The notes beneath the pieces were generated by a model. That model had not been told where the DNA came from. It did not search any database and saw nothing but the letters and a program-made list of their open reading frames with translations. Below are positions 45,461 to 53,679 of a stretch of 64,000 nucleotides of DNA, one piece after another. Made by a program: the position numbers and the translations under genes. Every line of letters starts with the position of its first letter. Positions within the stretch are counted from its first letter, which is position 1. The stretch is from Rhodanobacter sp. PCA2 (lineage in GTDB: Bacteria > Pseudomonadota > Gammaproteobacteria > Xanthomonadales > Rhodanobacteraceae), in the NCBI RefSeq assembly GCF_013620825.1, contig NZ_NJIC01000019.1:46296-110295 (forward strand). The letters are read 5' to 3'.

Positions 45461-45502
45461 GTAGGGCGGCCATGGACAGCCGCCCGTGCGATTCTCGCGT
45501 TC
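45461..45502 (-). repeat. Dispersed REP-like palindromic repeat, copy 3 (inverted)
   Basis: Read on the minus strand it gives GCGAGAATCGCACGGGCGGC then TGTCCATGGCCGCC, the same blocks as copies at 40285 and 42972. It ends six bases after the long repeat. Confidence 0.62.
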
Positions 45503-45524
45503 AAAGACGAACGCCCAAGTACGC

Positions 45525-46415
45525 TCAATCCCGGAAGCGCTTGAGCAGGTCGCCGTAGGCGTCGATGCGCCGGTCGCGCAGGAACGGCCAGATGCGGCGC
45601 ACGTGCTCGCTGCGCTGCATGTCGATCTCGGCGATCAGCAATTCGCGTTCGTCGGTGCCGGCCCTGGCGAGGAATTCGCCCTGCGGGCCGGCGACGAAGC
45701 TGGTGCCCCAGAAGCGGATGCCGGCGCCCACGCCGGAGGGATCGGCCTCGTGGCCGGTGCGGTTGCAGGCCAGCAGCGGCAGGCCGTTCGCCACCGCGTG
45801 GCCGCGCTGCACGGTGACCCAGGCCTCGCGCTGGCGATCCTTCTCGTCCTGCACGTCGTTCGGGTCCCAGCCGATGGCGGTAGGGTAGAGCAGCAGTTCC
45901 GCGCCGGCCAGCGCCATCAGGCGCGCGGCTTCCGGATACCACTGGTCCCAACACACCAGCACGCCGAGGCGGCCCACCGAGGTGTCGACGGGCTCGAAGC
46001 CGAGGTCGCCCGGCGTGAAGTAGAACTTCTCGTAGAACGCCGGATCGTCGGGGATGTGCATCTTGCGGTACTTGCCCGCGATCGCCGCCGAGCGGTCGAA
46101 CACCACGGCGGTGTTGTGGTACAGGCCCGCCGCGCGCTTCTCGAACAGCGAGGCCACCACAACGAGCTTCAGCTCTTCGGCCAGCTTGCCGAGGCGCGCG
46201 GTGCCGGGGCCGGGAATGCTCTCGGCCAGGTCGAACAGCTCGACCGACTCGTGCTGGCAGAAATACGGGCCGTTGTGCAGCTCCTGCAGCAGCACCAGTT
46301 CGGCGCCGGCACTGGCGGCTTCGCGCAGGCCGGCCTCGATGGCGTCGAGGTTGGCGTCGCGGCTGCCGCGGTCGGTTTCCTGCAGCAGCGCGACCTTGAG
46401 CGTCTTGCGGGTCAT
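45525..46415 (-). CDS. aguB: N-carbamoylputrescine amidase
   Basis: A 296-residue nitrilase-superfamily enzyme with the catalytic triad E45 (LLQELHNGPYF), K118 (KYRKMHIPDDP) and C155 (GVLVCWDQWYPE). The segment FCQHESVELFDLAE and the length are typical of AguB. It hydrolyses N-carbamoylputrescine to putrescine, CO2 and ammonia, finishing the agmatine pathway begun by AguA, which is encoded 47 bp upstream on the same strand. The products feed polyamine synthesis or nitrogen supply. Confidence 0.94.
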   Translation of the reverse strand: MTRKTLKVALLQETDRGSRDANLDAIEAGLREAASAGAELVLLQELHNGPYFCQHESVELFDLAESIPGPGTARLGKLAEELKLVVVASLFEKRAAGLYHNTAVVFDRSAAIAGKYRKMHIPDDPAFYEKFYFTPGDLGFEPVDTSVGRLGVLVCWDQWYPEAARLMALAGAELLLYPTAIGWDPNDVQDEKDRQREAWVTVQRGHAVANGLPLLACNRTGHEADPSGVGAGIRFWGTSFVAGPQGEFLARAGTDERELLIAEIDMQRSEHVRRIWPFLRDRRIDAYGDLLKRFRD

Positions 46416-46462
46416 CGGGGAAATCCTCGTGCTACCGAACCATGCATTCTAGCGAATGCGCC

Positions 46463-47497
46463 TCATACCAGCCCGGCCGGCAACTGCATGGTGATGCAGT
46501 GCAAGCTGCCGTTCTGCCAGATCAGCGGGCGGCAGGGCACCTGCACCACGTCGCGGCCCGGATGCACGCTGCCGATGATGCGCGCGGCCTCGTCGTCGGC
46601 GGCGTCGCCGTAGGCGGGCACCAGCACCGCGCCGTCGATCACCAGGTAGTTTGCATAGGAGGCGGCGAGGCGGCGGCCTTCGTCGATGATCGGCCGCGCC
46701 CAGGGCAGCGGATGCAACTGGTACGGGCGGCCGTCGAGGGTGCGCAGCGCGGCCAGTTCCTCGCCCATGCGGCCGAGTTCGGCGTGGTGCTTGTCGCCCG
46801 CGTCGTCGCAGGCCTGGTAGACGATGTGTTCGCCGGGCGCGAAGCGGGCGAGGGTGTCGATGTGCGCGTCGGTGTCGTCGCCTTCGAGGTAGCCGTGGTC
46901 CAGCCACAGGATGCGCCCGGCGTGCAGGCTGTCCTCCAGGATCGCGTTCATCGCCTCGCGGCTCTGCTCCGGGTGGCGCTGGTGCAGGCACTTCCAGGTG
47001 GTGAGCACGGTGCCCGCGCCATCGCTCTCGATGCCGCCGCCTTCCAGCGCCCAGTCGATGCGCCGGTGCCCGGCCTTGCCGAACACGCCGGCATCGACCA
47101 GGCCCGCGATCAGTGCGTCGTCCTGTTCGGCGCCGAACTTGCCGCCCCAGCCGGTGAAGCGGAAATCGGCAAGCTGGAAACGGCCGTCGTCGGCCTTCAG
47201 CGTGACCGGGCCGGAATCGCGCAGCCAGGTGTCGTCGTAGGGCAGTTCCACGAAGCGGATGCGGCCGAAGTCGACGCCCGCGGTACGCAGCAGCGACTCG
47301 GCATGCGCACGCACCCCGGCGTCGGCCACCACCACGATCAGCCGCTGGAAGCGCGTCACCGCCGCGGCCAGCGCCACGTAGGTGGTTTCCACCTCGGCCA
47401 GCCGTTCGGCCCAGTCCGTACCGGCATGCGGCCAGGCGATCAGCACCGCGGCTTGCGGTTCCCATTCGGCGGGCAGGCGCCAGCGGGGGTCGGTCAT
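46463..47497 (-). CDS. aguA: Agmatine deiminase
   Basis: The 344-residue guanidino-modifying enzyme converts agmatine to N-carbamoylputrescine and ammonia. Family segments are RLPAEWEPQAAVLIAWPH near the N-terminus, YDDTWLRDSGP, LEGGGIESDG and the C-terminal catalytic cysteine in NGSLHCITMQLPAG. The ATG at 47497 begins TDPRWRLPAEW as in other members; the longer frame adds an unsupported Pro/Arg tail. It forms an operon with aguB. Confidence 0.94.
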   Translation of the reverse strand: MTDPRWRLPAEWEPQAAVLIAWPHAGTDWAERLAEVETTYVALAAAVTRFQRLIVVVADAGVRAHAESLLRTAGVDFGRIRFVELPYDDTWLRDSGPVTLKADDGRFQLADFRFTGWGGKFGAEQDDALIAGLVDAGVFGKAGHRRIDWALEGGGIESDGAGTVLTTWKCLHQRHPEQSREAMNAILEDSLHAGRILWLDHGYLEGDDTDAHIDTLARFAPGEHIVYQACDDAGDKHHAELGRMGEELAALRTLDGRPYQLHPLPWARPIIDEGRRLAASYANYLVIDGAVLVPAYGDAADDEAARIIGSVHPGRDVVQVPCRPLIWQNGSLHCITMQLPAGLV

Positions 47498-47654
47498 GAC
47501 GGGGTTCTCGTGCGGGGCGGCGCGCGGCGCCGGGCCGCGCATTTTAAGCGAATGCGCATGACAAACGGCAGGCGCGCGTTCGGCCTGCTTGCCAGGGCTT
47601 TGGCACGAAAACGCGGCCCGCGTCGCCGCGGGCCGCGTTGCGATCCGGCGGAAC

Positions 47655-48008
47655 TCAGTTCGCGGAGGCGGGGTGGGTGTTGTTGCCGGCCGGCGTGTTG
47701 AGTACGGAATGGACCACGTGGCTGTGCTCGAAGTAGACGATGAAGTTCGCGTACTCCCAGCGGTTGATCACCGGATGCCTCTTGCTGTCGCCGCCGCGCG
47801 GCGAAAGCTTGCGCTGCGGCGCGCCGTAGCGCTGCTCGACCTGGGCCATGCTCATGCCGCGCGCAGGCAGGTTCATGCCTTTTTCCTGCTGCACGCGGTG
47901 GATCAGCAGGTTGTCGGCCCGGGCCGTCTGCGGCGCGGCGCAGCCGACGGCGACGAAGCCGATGGCGAATGCTGCCAGCAAGGGCAGCCCGTGGCGATGC
48001 TTGAACAT
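47655..48008 (-). CDS. Small putative lipoprotein, SmpA/OmlA-like
   Basis: A 117-residue protein with a lipobox-like signal sequence (FVAVGCAA, acylated Cys expected at residue 23). The core ARGMSMAQVEQRYGAPQ, with WEYANFIVYFEH and a final VVHSVLN, resembles the BamE/SmpA/OmlA fold: a helix-turn with G-M-S/T-xx-V...G-x-P followed by beta strands. Such proteins are common in xanthomonads and of unknown role. It is monocistronic between aguA and a divergent ABC-F gene. Confidence 0.75.
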   Translation of the reverse strand: MFKHRHGLPLLAAFAIGFVAVGCAAPQTARADNLLIHRVQQEKGMNLPARGMSMAQVEQRYGAPQRKLSPRGGDSKRHPVINRWEYANFIVYFEHSHVVHSVLNTPAGNNTHPASAN

Positions 48009-48225
48009 GGTCCCCTCTCCGCAGCAAGGCGTGGCCGCGCCGTTGTAGCAGAACTGTTTGCGACTATCCACGGGCAGGCGCGGCGGCTGTGACGGACATG
48101 GCCGTTGCGCGCACCGGGGCGGGTTCGATCCGGGCGGTTGGGGGAGCGGCGCGCCTGGCGGTGGGCGTCCCGAAATCGCGAGGTGCCTTATCATGTGCGG
48201 CCGAGTCGCCCGATTGACGTATCCC

Positions 48226-50172
48226 ATGATCGCGTTCCGCCATTTTGCCCTGCGCCGCGGCGCCCGCCTGCTGCTGTCCGACATCGACCTGGTGATCCAG
48301 GCCGGCTGGCGGCTGGGCGTGATCGGACGCAACGGCTGCGGCAAGTCCAGCCTGTTCGCGGCGCTGCAGGGCCAGGTGGAGGCCGATGCCGGCGACATCG
48401 ACCTGCCGGCGAAACTGCGCCTGGCCTCGGTGGCGCAGGAAACGCCCGCGCTGCCCGATCCGGCCATCGACTACGTGCTGGGCGGCGACGTCGAACTGGC
48501 CGCCGTGCTGCGCGACGAAGCCGACGCCCAGGCGCGCGGCGACAGCGAGGCGATGGCGCGCGCCCACCACCGCATCGAGGAACTGCACGGCTACGACGCC
48601 CGCGCCCGTGCCGGCCGGCTGCTGCATGGCCTGGGTTTCGCGCCGGAAACGCACGAACGCGCGGTGAAGGAATTCTCCGGCGGCTGGCGCGTACGCCTGA
48701 ACCTGGCGCGCGCGCTGATGGCACCGTCCGAACTGCTGCTGCTGGACGAGCCCACCAACCATCTCGACCTCGACGCCGTGCTGTGGCTGGAAGAATGGCT
48801 GCGCCGCTACCAGGGCACCTTGCTGATCATCTCGCACGACCGCGAATTCCTCGACGGCGTGATCGACCACACCCTGCACCTGGTCGACGGCGGCGCGCGC
48901 CTCTACACCGGCAACTACAGCGCGTTCGAACGCCTGCGCGCCGAACAGTTGCGCCAGCAGCAGATCGCCCACGAGCGCGAGCAGGCCGAGCGCGCGCACC
49001 TGCAGAGCTTCATCGACCGCTTCAAGGCCAAGGCCAGCAAGGCCAAGCAGGCGCAGTCGCGCATGAAGCGGCTGGAGAAGATGGCCGGCACCGAGGCCGT
49101 GCGCGCCGAGCGCGCGTTCCACTTCCAGTTCGCCCAGCCCGACCGCGTACCCGATTCCATGCTGCAGCTGGAAGAGATCGCCGCCGGCTACCCGGCCGGT
49201 TCGCGCGAGGAAGGCGACGACCATCTGCCCGGCCACGATGCGCCCAGCCGCGAAGCCGCGATCATCCTGCGCGACGTGCGCTTCCGCCTCGAAGCCGGCG
49301 AACGCATCGGCCTGCTCGGCCCGAACGGCGCGGGCAAGTCGACCCTGGTCAAGACCCTGGTCGGCGAACTCGCGCCGATGGGTGGCGAGCGCAAGGCGCA
49401 CAAGGATCTGAAGATCGGCTACTTCGCCCAGCACACGGTGGAAAGCCTGCATGCCGGGCGCAGCCCGTTCGACCACCTGCAGGACAAGGCGCCGAACGCG
49501 GCCGCGCAGGCGCTGCGCGATTTCCTCGGCACCTGGAACTTCGCCGGCGACCGCGCCTTCGAGTCGGTGGACGGTTTCTCCGGCGGCGAGCGCGCGCGCC
49601 TCGCGCTGGCGCTGATCGCCTGGGACAAACCCAACCTGCTGCTGCTCGACGAACCCACCAACCATCTCGACCTCGACATGCGCGAAGCGCTGGCCGACGC
49701 GCTGGCCGACTTCGACGGCGCGCTGGTGCTGGTGTCGCACGACCGCCACCTGCTCGGCATGGTCTGCGACAGCTTCTGGCGCGTGGCCGATGGCGTGGTG
49801 GAGCCGTTCGACGGCGACCTCGACGACTATGCGCGCTGGCTGCGCTCGCGCGGCGCGGCGAACAAGAAAGCCGCCAAGGCCGAGGCGAAGCCGGCAACGC
49901 CGGTCGAATCGCCGGAGGAACGCCGCCGCGCCGCGGCCCAGCAGCGCGAGAACGAAAAGGCCTCGCGCCAGCGCGTGAAGAAGATCGAGACGCGCATGGC
50001 CGCCATCGATGCCGAACTGACCGCGCTGGAGGCCAGACTCGCCGACCCGGAAACCTACAACGGCTCCACGGCTGCGCTGATGAAGCTGGGCCAGCAGCAG
50101 GCCGAACTGCGCCGCGAGAAGGAAACGTTGGAAGCGGAGTGGATGAGCTTGTACGAAGTGCTGGAAGCCTGA
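48226..50172 (+). CDS. ABC-F family ATPase (YheS/Uup-type)
   Basis: A 648-residue soluble protein with two ABC modules and no membrane part. First module: GRNGCGKSS, FSGGWRVRLNLARAL, LLLLDEPTNHLD. Second: GPNGAGKST, FSGGERARLALALIA, LLLLDEPTNHLD. Between them lies the charged P-site tRNA-interaction linker (KAKASKAKQAQSRMKRLEKM). The C-terminal coiled-coil (about 560-645) resembles YheS. ABC-F proteins bind the ribosomal E site and aid translation of difficult sequences or give antibiotic resistance. The ATG at 48226 aligns with the first conserved strand; the longer frame is intergenic. Confidence 0.9.
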   Translation: MIAFRHFALRRGARLLLSDIDLVIQAGWRLGVIGRNGCGKSSLFAALQGQVEADAGDIDLPAKLRLASVAQETPALPDPAIDYVLGGDVELAAVLRDEADAQARGDSEAMARAHHRIEELHGYDARARAGRLLHGLGFAPETHERAVKEFSGGWRVRLNLARALMAPSELLLLDEPTNHLDLDAVLWLEEWLRRYQGTLLIISHDREFLDGVIDHTLHLVDGGARLYTGNYSAFERLRAEQLRQQQIAHEREQAERAHLQSFIDRFKAKASKAKQAQSRMKRLEKMAGTEAVRAERAFHFQFAQPDRVPDSMLQLEEIAAGYPAGSREEGDDHLPGHDAPSREAAIILRDVRFRLEAGERIGLLGPNGAGKSTLVKTLVGELAPMGGERKAHKDLKIGYFAQHTVESLHAGRSPFDHLQDKAPNAAAQALRDFLGTWNFAGDRAFESVDGFSGGERARLALALIAWDKPNLLLLDEPTNHLDLDMREALADALADFDGALVLVSHDRHLLGMVCDSFWRVADGVVEPFDGDLDDYARWLRSRGAANKKAAKAEAKPATPVESPEERRRAAAQQRENEKASRQRVKKIETRMAAIDAELTALEARLADPETYNGSTAALMKLGQQQAELRREKETLEAEWMSLYEVLEA

Positions 50173-51096
50173 GTGGACGCACCGATGGACACGCATCCGG
50201 CAAGCGTGTGGCTGCCCCCGCTGGAGCACGTGGACCGCGCGCACCCGCTGCACCGCCTGCTGGCGCAGGCGGATCGCCTGGACGGCGACGCGCGCGACCG
50301 CATGGCCCGACTCGCCCACGGCTTCGGCGCGGAATCGCCCTTGCCGGCCGCGGCGCTGCTGCGCGAACGCCTCGCCGGCGATGCGGGCGACGCGGCCTGG
50401 CTCAACGCCGATCCCGCCTGGGTGCAGCCGGACATGACCGGCGTGCGCCTGCTCGCCTGCGGCGCGATGCCGATGGCGCCGGGCGAGGCGGAAGCGTTCG
50501 CGCAGGCGTTGCAGCCGGCATTCGCCGAGGCCGGCCTGCAACTGGAGATCACCGCGCCTACCCACTGGCAGTTGCGCCTGCCGCCGGGTACGGCGCTCCC
50601 GGCGTTCGCCGCGCCCGCGCAGGCGCTGGGCGAGGACTTGTACCAGCACCTGCCGCAGGGCGCGGAAGGCCGCCCGTGGCGCGTGCTGCTGAACGAGGTG
50701 CAGGTGCTGCTGCATCAGCACCCGCTGAATGCCGCGCGGCAGGCGCGCAGCCTGGCGCCGGTCAACAGCGTGTGGCTGTGGGGGGCAGGGCGCTTGCCCG
50801 CACCGCTGCACGGCCGCTTCGCCGGCGTGGTCGGCAACGATGAATTGCTGCACGCGCTGGCGGCGCGTGCCGGCATCCCGGGCCGGGCGTACGCGCCGCA
50901 GGCCGTGGCGATGGCCAAGGCCGGCTGGCTGATCGACCTGCAGGAGCTGCCCGCCGGCGAATTCGCCCGCGACGCGTGGCCGGCGTTGCAGGCGTTGGCG
51001 CGAAGGCAGACGCTGGAGCTGGTGTTCGCCGGCGGCGAGCGCTGGTCGTGGCGCCCGTGGCATCGCTGGCGTTTCTGGCGCAGGGCGCCGCGTTGA
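50173..51096 (+). CDS. rpfE: RpfE-like protein
   Basis: A 307-residue protein resembling RpfE of Xanthomonas, a gene of the rpf region that lies next to recJ there as it does here. Segments such as HPLHRLLAQADRLDG, LTAPTHWQLRLPPGT-like TAPTHWQLRLP, EVQVLLHQHPLNAARQA and VNSVWLWGAGRLP recall a phosphoglycerate-mutase-related (alkaline phosphatase superfamily) fragment, without visible metal ligands. The role in virulence regulation is not well defined. GTG at 50173 directly follows the ABC-F stop; ATG at 50185 is the alternative. Its stop overlaps the recJ start. Confidence 0.68.
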   Translation: MDAPMDTHPASVWLPPLEHVDRAHPLHRLLAQADRLDGDARDRMARLAHGFGAESPLPAAALLRERLAGDAGDAAWLNADPAWVQPDMTGVRLLACGAMPMAPGEAEAFAQALQPAFAEAGLQLEITAPTHWQLRLPPGTALPAFAAPAQALGEDLYQHLPQGAEGRPWRVLLNEVQVLLHQHPLNAARQARSLAPVNSVWLWGAGRLPAPLHGRFAGVVGNDELLHALAARAGIPGRAYAPQAVAMAKAGWLIDLQELPAGEFARDAWPALQALARRQTLELVFAGGERWSWRPWHRWRFWRRAPR

Positions 51097-52847
51097 ACGC
51101 GCCGGAGCTGCGCCGGCGCACGCTGCAGGGCGAACCCTCGGGCTGGGACGCCACTGTGCACCCGGTGCTGCAGCGTATCTATGCGGCGCGCGGCGCGCTG
51201 CAGCCTTCGGACGTGGAGCACCGCCTGCAGCGCATGCTGCCGCCGCAATCGCTGGGCGGACTGGAGGCGGCGACCGCGCTGCTGGCCGAGGCGATCCGCG
51301 ACGACTGGAGCATCCTGGTCGCCGGCGACTACGACTGCGACGGCGCCACCGGCACCGCCGTCGCCGTGCGCGGCCTGCGCATGCTGGGCGCGAAGCGTGT
51401 GGGCTACGCCGTGCCGAACCGCTTCGTGCACGGCTACGGCCTCACGCCGGCGCTGGTCGATTCGCTGCAGCCGCGGCCGCAACTGGTCGTCACCGTGGAC
51501 AACGGCGTGGCCAGCGTGGCCGGCGTGGCGCGGGCGCAGGCGCTGGGCATGCGGGTGATCGTCACCGACCACCATTTGCCCGGCGAACAGTTGCCGGCCT
51601 GCGATGCACTCGTGAACCCCAATGTGAATCCTGGGGAGTGCGGGCAGGAACGCCCGCTTTTTGACGCTTGCGTGCAGGACGCACGCATGAAAAACCTGGC
51701 CGGCGTGGGCGTGATGTTCTACCTGCTGCTGGCCTTGCGCGCGAAGTTGCGCGGGGACGGTGCGTTCGCCAAGGGCGAGCCCGATCTTTCCGTGCTGCTC
51801 GACCTGGTGGCGCTGGGCACGGTGGCCGATCTCGTGCCGCTGGATTTCAACAACCGCGTGCTGGTGGAAGCGGGCTTGCGGCGCATCCGCGGCGGCAAGG
51901 CCTGCGCCGGCATCGCCGCGCTGATCGAATGCGGCAAGCGCAGCGCGGCTACGCTGTGCGCGAGCGATCTCGGTTATGCGGTTGGGCCGCGTTTGAACGC
52001 GGCGGGGCGGCTGGAGGATATGCAACTGGGCGTGGAATGCCTGCTCACCGACGATGCCGCGCAGGCGCGCCGTTACGCCATGCAGCTCGACGAGATCAAC
52101 CGCGAACGCCGCGACCTGCAGGCGTCGATGGTGGCCGAAGCCGAGGCGATGACGGCCGGCCTGCGCGACATCGATGCGGTGGGCGTGGCGTTGTACGAAC
52201 CCTCCTGGCATGCGGGCGTGGTGGGGCTGGTGGCCTCCAAGTTGAAGGAACGCCTGCATCGCCCGGTGATTTCGTTCGCGCCGGCCAGCGAAGACGATAC
52301 GGCAAGCTTGCGCGGCTCGGGCCGTTCGATCTCTGGCTTCCACCTGCGCGATGCGCTGGCCATGATCGACGCGCGCCAGCCCGGCCTGATCGAGCGTTTC
52401 GGCGGCCACGCCATGGCGGCCGGGCTGAGCCTGCGCACGGAAGATTTCCCGCGCTTCGCCGCGGCGTTCGACGCCGCCGCCCGCGAGCTGATCGCGCCGG
52501 AACGCCTGCAGGCCGCGCTCTACACCGACGGCGAACTGCCGGTGGGCAGCCTGTCGCTGGAACTGGCGCGGCAGCTGCGCGAGGCCGGCCCGTGGGGCCA
52601 GGCTTTCCCCGAGCCGGTGTTCGACAACCTGTTCGAATGCGCGCACTGGAAGCCGATGGGCGAAGGCCACTGGCGGCTCAACCTGCGCGACCCACGCGAC
52701 GGCAGCGTGCACGATGCGGTGATGTTCAATGTCGGGTCCGCTGCGCCGCCGCCGCGACTGCGCGCCGCCTACGAGCTGGTCGTCAACGACTGGCAGGGGC
52801 GGGAATCGCCGCGCCTGTTGCTGCGGCATGTCGAACCGTCGGATTAA
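51093..52847 (+). CDS. recJ: Single-stranded-DNA-specific exonuclease RecJ
   Basis: A 584-residue 5'-3' exonuclease of the DHH superfamily used in recombination and repair. Motifs: AGDYDCDGATGTA, TVDNGVAS, the DHH motif in VIVTDHHLPGEQLPA, LAGVGVMFYLLLALR, GPRLNAAGRLEDM and GRSISGFHLRDAL, GGHAMAAGL. Translation starts at TTG (51093), overlapping the rpfE stop (TTGA), since no ATG or GTG fits. Between NPN and LAGVGV there are 24 residues instead of about ten in E. coli RecJ; this stretch is encoded by two hairpins (see the repeat at 51637). Confidence 0.92.
   Translation: MNAPELRRRTLQGEPSGWDATVHPVLQRIYAARGALQPSDVEHRLQRMLPPQSLGGLEAATALLAEAIRDDWSILVAGDYDCDGATGTAVAVRGLRMLGAKRVGYAVPNRFVHGYGLTPALVDSLQPRPQLVVTVDNGVASVAGVARAQALGMRVIVTDHHLPGEQLPACDALVNPNVNPGECGQERPLFDACVQDARMKNLAGVGVMFYLLLALRAKLRGDGAFAKGEPDLSVLLDLVALGTVADLVPLDFNNRVLVEAGLRRIRGGKACAGIAALIECGKRSAATLCASDLGYAVGPRLNAAGRLEDMQLGVECLLTDDAAQARRYAMQLDEINRERRDLQASMVAEAEAMTAGLRDIDAVGVALYEPSWHAGVVGLVASKLKERLHRPVISFAPASEDDTASLRGSGRSISGFHLRDALAMIDARQPGLIERFGGHAMAAGLSLRTEDFPRFAAAFDAAARELIAPERLQAALYTDGELPVGSLSLELARQLREAGPWGQAFPEPVFDNLFECAHWKPMGEGHWRLNLRDPRDGSVHDAVMFNVGSAAPPPRLRAAYELVVNDWQGRESPRLLLRHVEPSD
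51637..51687 (+). repeat. Palindromic element apparently inserted in frame in recJ
   Basis: Two adjacent hairpins, GCGGGC-AGGAAC-GCCCGC (51640-51657, followed by T5) and GCGTGC-AGGAC-GCACGC (51670-51686), have near-identical loops. They encode an extra piece of RecJ in a loop between conserved motifs and keep the frame. The shape is that of small repeated palindromes seen between genes in these bacteria. Confidence 0.55.
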
Positions 52848-52852
52848 CCGAC

Positions 52853-52967
52853 TGCCTGCTCGTCATTCCTGCGAAAGCAGGAATCCAGTGCCTTTGTGTT
52901 CCGTGGCTTACAGGCACTGGATCCCAGCCTTCGCTGGGATGACGAGCAGAATCAGACCATCCCTGAC
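52853..52967 (+). repeat. Long dispersed palindromic repeat (MITE-like), shorter copy
   Basis: Starts TGCCTGCTCGTCATTCCTGC and ends GACCATCCCTGAC; it contains CCAGTGCC...GGCACTGG and GGATCCCAGC...GCTGGGATGACGAG as inverted parts. It is the inverted relative of 45256-45455. It lies six bases after the recJ stop and may act as its 3' structure. Confidence 0.8.
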
Positions 52968-53048
52968 GTGCGCGGCAGCAAATTCGCGCGGCAGCAAATT
53001 AACGCCGCTTGCGCCACACTGGACGCTCCGCCCGCAACGGAGATCGCC

Positions 53049-53423
53049 ATGCTGGAACAGATCGATGGACTGCCGCCCGGCGCGCTGGGTTTCCGCGCCC
53101 ACGGGCAGGTGACCGCGGCCGATTACGAACAGTTGCTCGTGCCGGACGTGGAAGCGGTGCTGGCGCTCAATCGCAAGCTGCGCATGCTGTTCGTGGTGGA
53201 ACCCGACTTCACCGGTTTCGACGCCGGCGCGATGTGGCAGGACTTCATGCTGGGCATCCGCCACATCAGCGGCTGGGACCGGGTGGCGCTGGTCACCGAC
53301 GTGCCGTGGCTGCGCACCGCGACCAAGGCGACCCGATTCCTGGTGCCGGCAGACTTCCGCCTGTTCGGGCTGGCCGAGCGCGAGGCGGCGGCACAGTGGA
53401 TCGCCGAGCCCGTGGATGGCTGA
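53049..53423 (+). CDS. SpoIIAA-like (STAS/SEC14-fold) small protein
   Basis: A 124-residue soluble protein of the SpoIIAA-like family: MLEQIDGLPPGALGFRAHG, QVTAADYEQLLVPDVEAVL, LRMLFVVEPDFTGFDAGAMWQD, WDRVALVTDVPWLR and FRLFGLAEREAAAQWI. These proteins have a CRAL-TRIO/STAS-type fold and unknown function in Gram-negative bacteria, possibly lipid or stress related. Start at 53049, since the upstream extension reads through the repeat element. It is flanked by the repeat and by the asnB leader. Confidence 0.85.
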   Translation: MLEQIDGLPPGALGFRAHGQVTAADYEQLLVPDVEAVLALNRKLRMLFVVEPDFTGFDAGAMWQDFMLGIRHISGWDRVALVTDVPWLRTATKATRFLVPADFRLFGLAEREAAAQWIAEPVDG

Positions 53424-53462
53424 ACGTATGGACGGCCGAACACGCTCATGCCGAATCGTCAC

Positions 53463-53491
53463 TTGCGCGACCGTCCGCGTTCTGCTGTAGT
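53463..53491 (+). promoter_or_regulatory. Candidate promoter of the asnB leader
   Basis: TTGCGC (53463-53468), a 17-bp spacer and TGTAGT (53486-53491), four of six matches each. Transcription would start about seven bases later, at or next to the A of the leader-peptide ATG (53498), so the leader mRNA could be leaderless; indeed no Shine-Dalgarno is visible. Confidence 0.42.
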
Positions 53492-53497
53492 CGGCGC

Positions 53498-53617
53498 ATG
53501 ACCTTCATGATCGCCACGTTCCCGAACGCCACCGCGCCTGCCGCGCGGGGCCTCGTGGCGGCCGTCAACAACAATCGCGCGAACAACAACGCCAATCGTT
53601 GGCGGGCCCGCGCGTAG
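53498..53617 (+). CDS. Asparagine-rich leader peptide of asnB
   Basis: A 39-codon ORF ending in TAG, 151 bp upstream of asnB. It has eight Asn codons, seven of them within residues 24-33 (NNNRANNNAN, nucleotides 53567-53596). Asn is otherwise rare in this GC-rich genome. The run lies just before the first arm of an RNA structure switch, as in amino-acid biosynthetic attenuators. Stalling for lack of charged tRNA-Asn would leave 53601-53608 free to pair with 53649-53656 and block the terminator. Completing translation to the stop would cover it and allow termination. No conserved protein family is recognised. A second ATG at 53507 is an alternative start. Confidence 0.78.
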   Translation: MTFMIATFPNATAPAARGLVAAVNNNRANNNANRWRARA

Positions 53618-53656
53618 CTGAAAGCAACACCACCAGACACGCGATCGAGGCCCGCC
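53601..53656 (+). promoter_or_regulatory. Antiterminator pairing of the asnB attenuator
   Basis: GGCGGGCC (53601-53608, end of the leader ORF) is perfectly complementary to GGCCCGCC (53649-53656). The second segment is also the 5' arm of the terminator, so the two structures exclude each other. 53602-53608 repeats the 3' terminator arm GCGGGCC. Confidence 0.65.
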
Positions 53657-53679
53657 CAGTGCGGGCCTCTTCGTTTGTG
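53647..53679 (+). terminator. Intrinsic terminator (attenuator) in the asnB leader
   Basis: A perfect 9-bp stem GAGGCCCGC/GCGGGCCTC (53647-53655 with 53661-53669), loop CCAGT, then TTCGTTTGTG. It sits between the leader peptide stop and asnB, with no other gene to terminate. Confidence 0.8.

Larger units (their letters stand above)
45119..45524. other. Intergenic region made largely of repeats
   Basis: These 406 bp between traB-like and aguB hold no gene. They are filled by a long imperfect repeat (45256-45455) and an inverted REP-like repeat (45461-45502). Both have relatives elsewhere in the window. Confidence 0.8.

Noticed and set aside
52896..53048. N-terminal extension of the SpoIIAA-like protein through the repeat element
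   Set aside because: The extra 51 residues are the translation of a dispersed repeat; family similarity begins at 53049.
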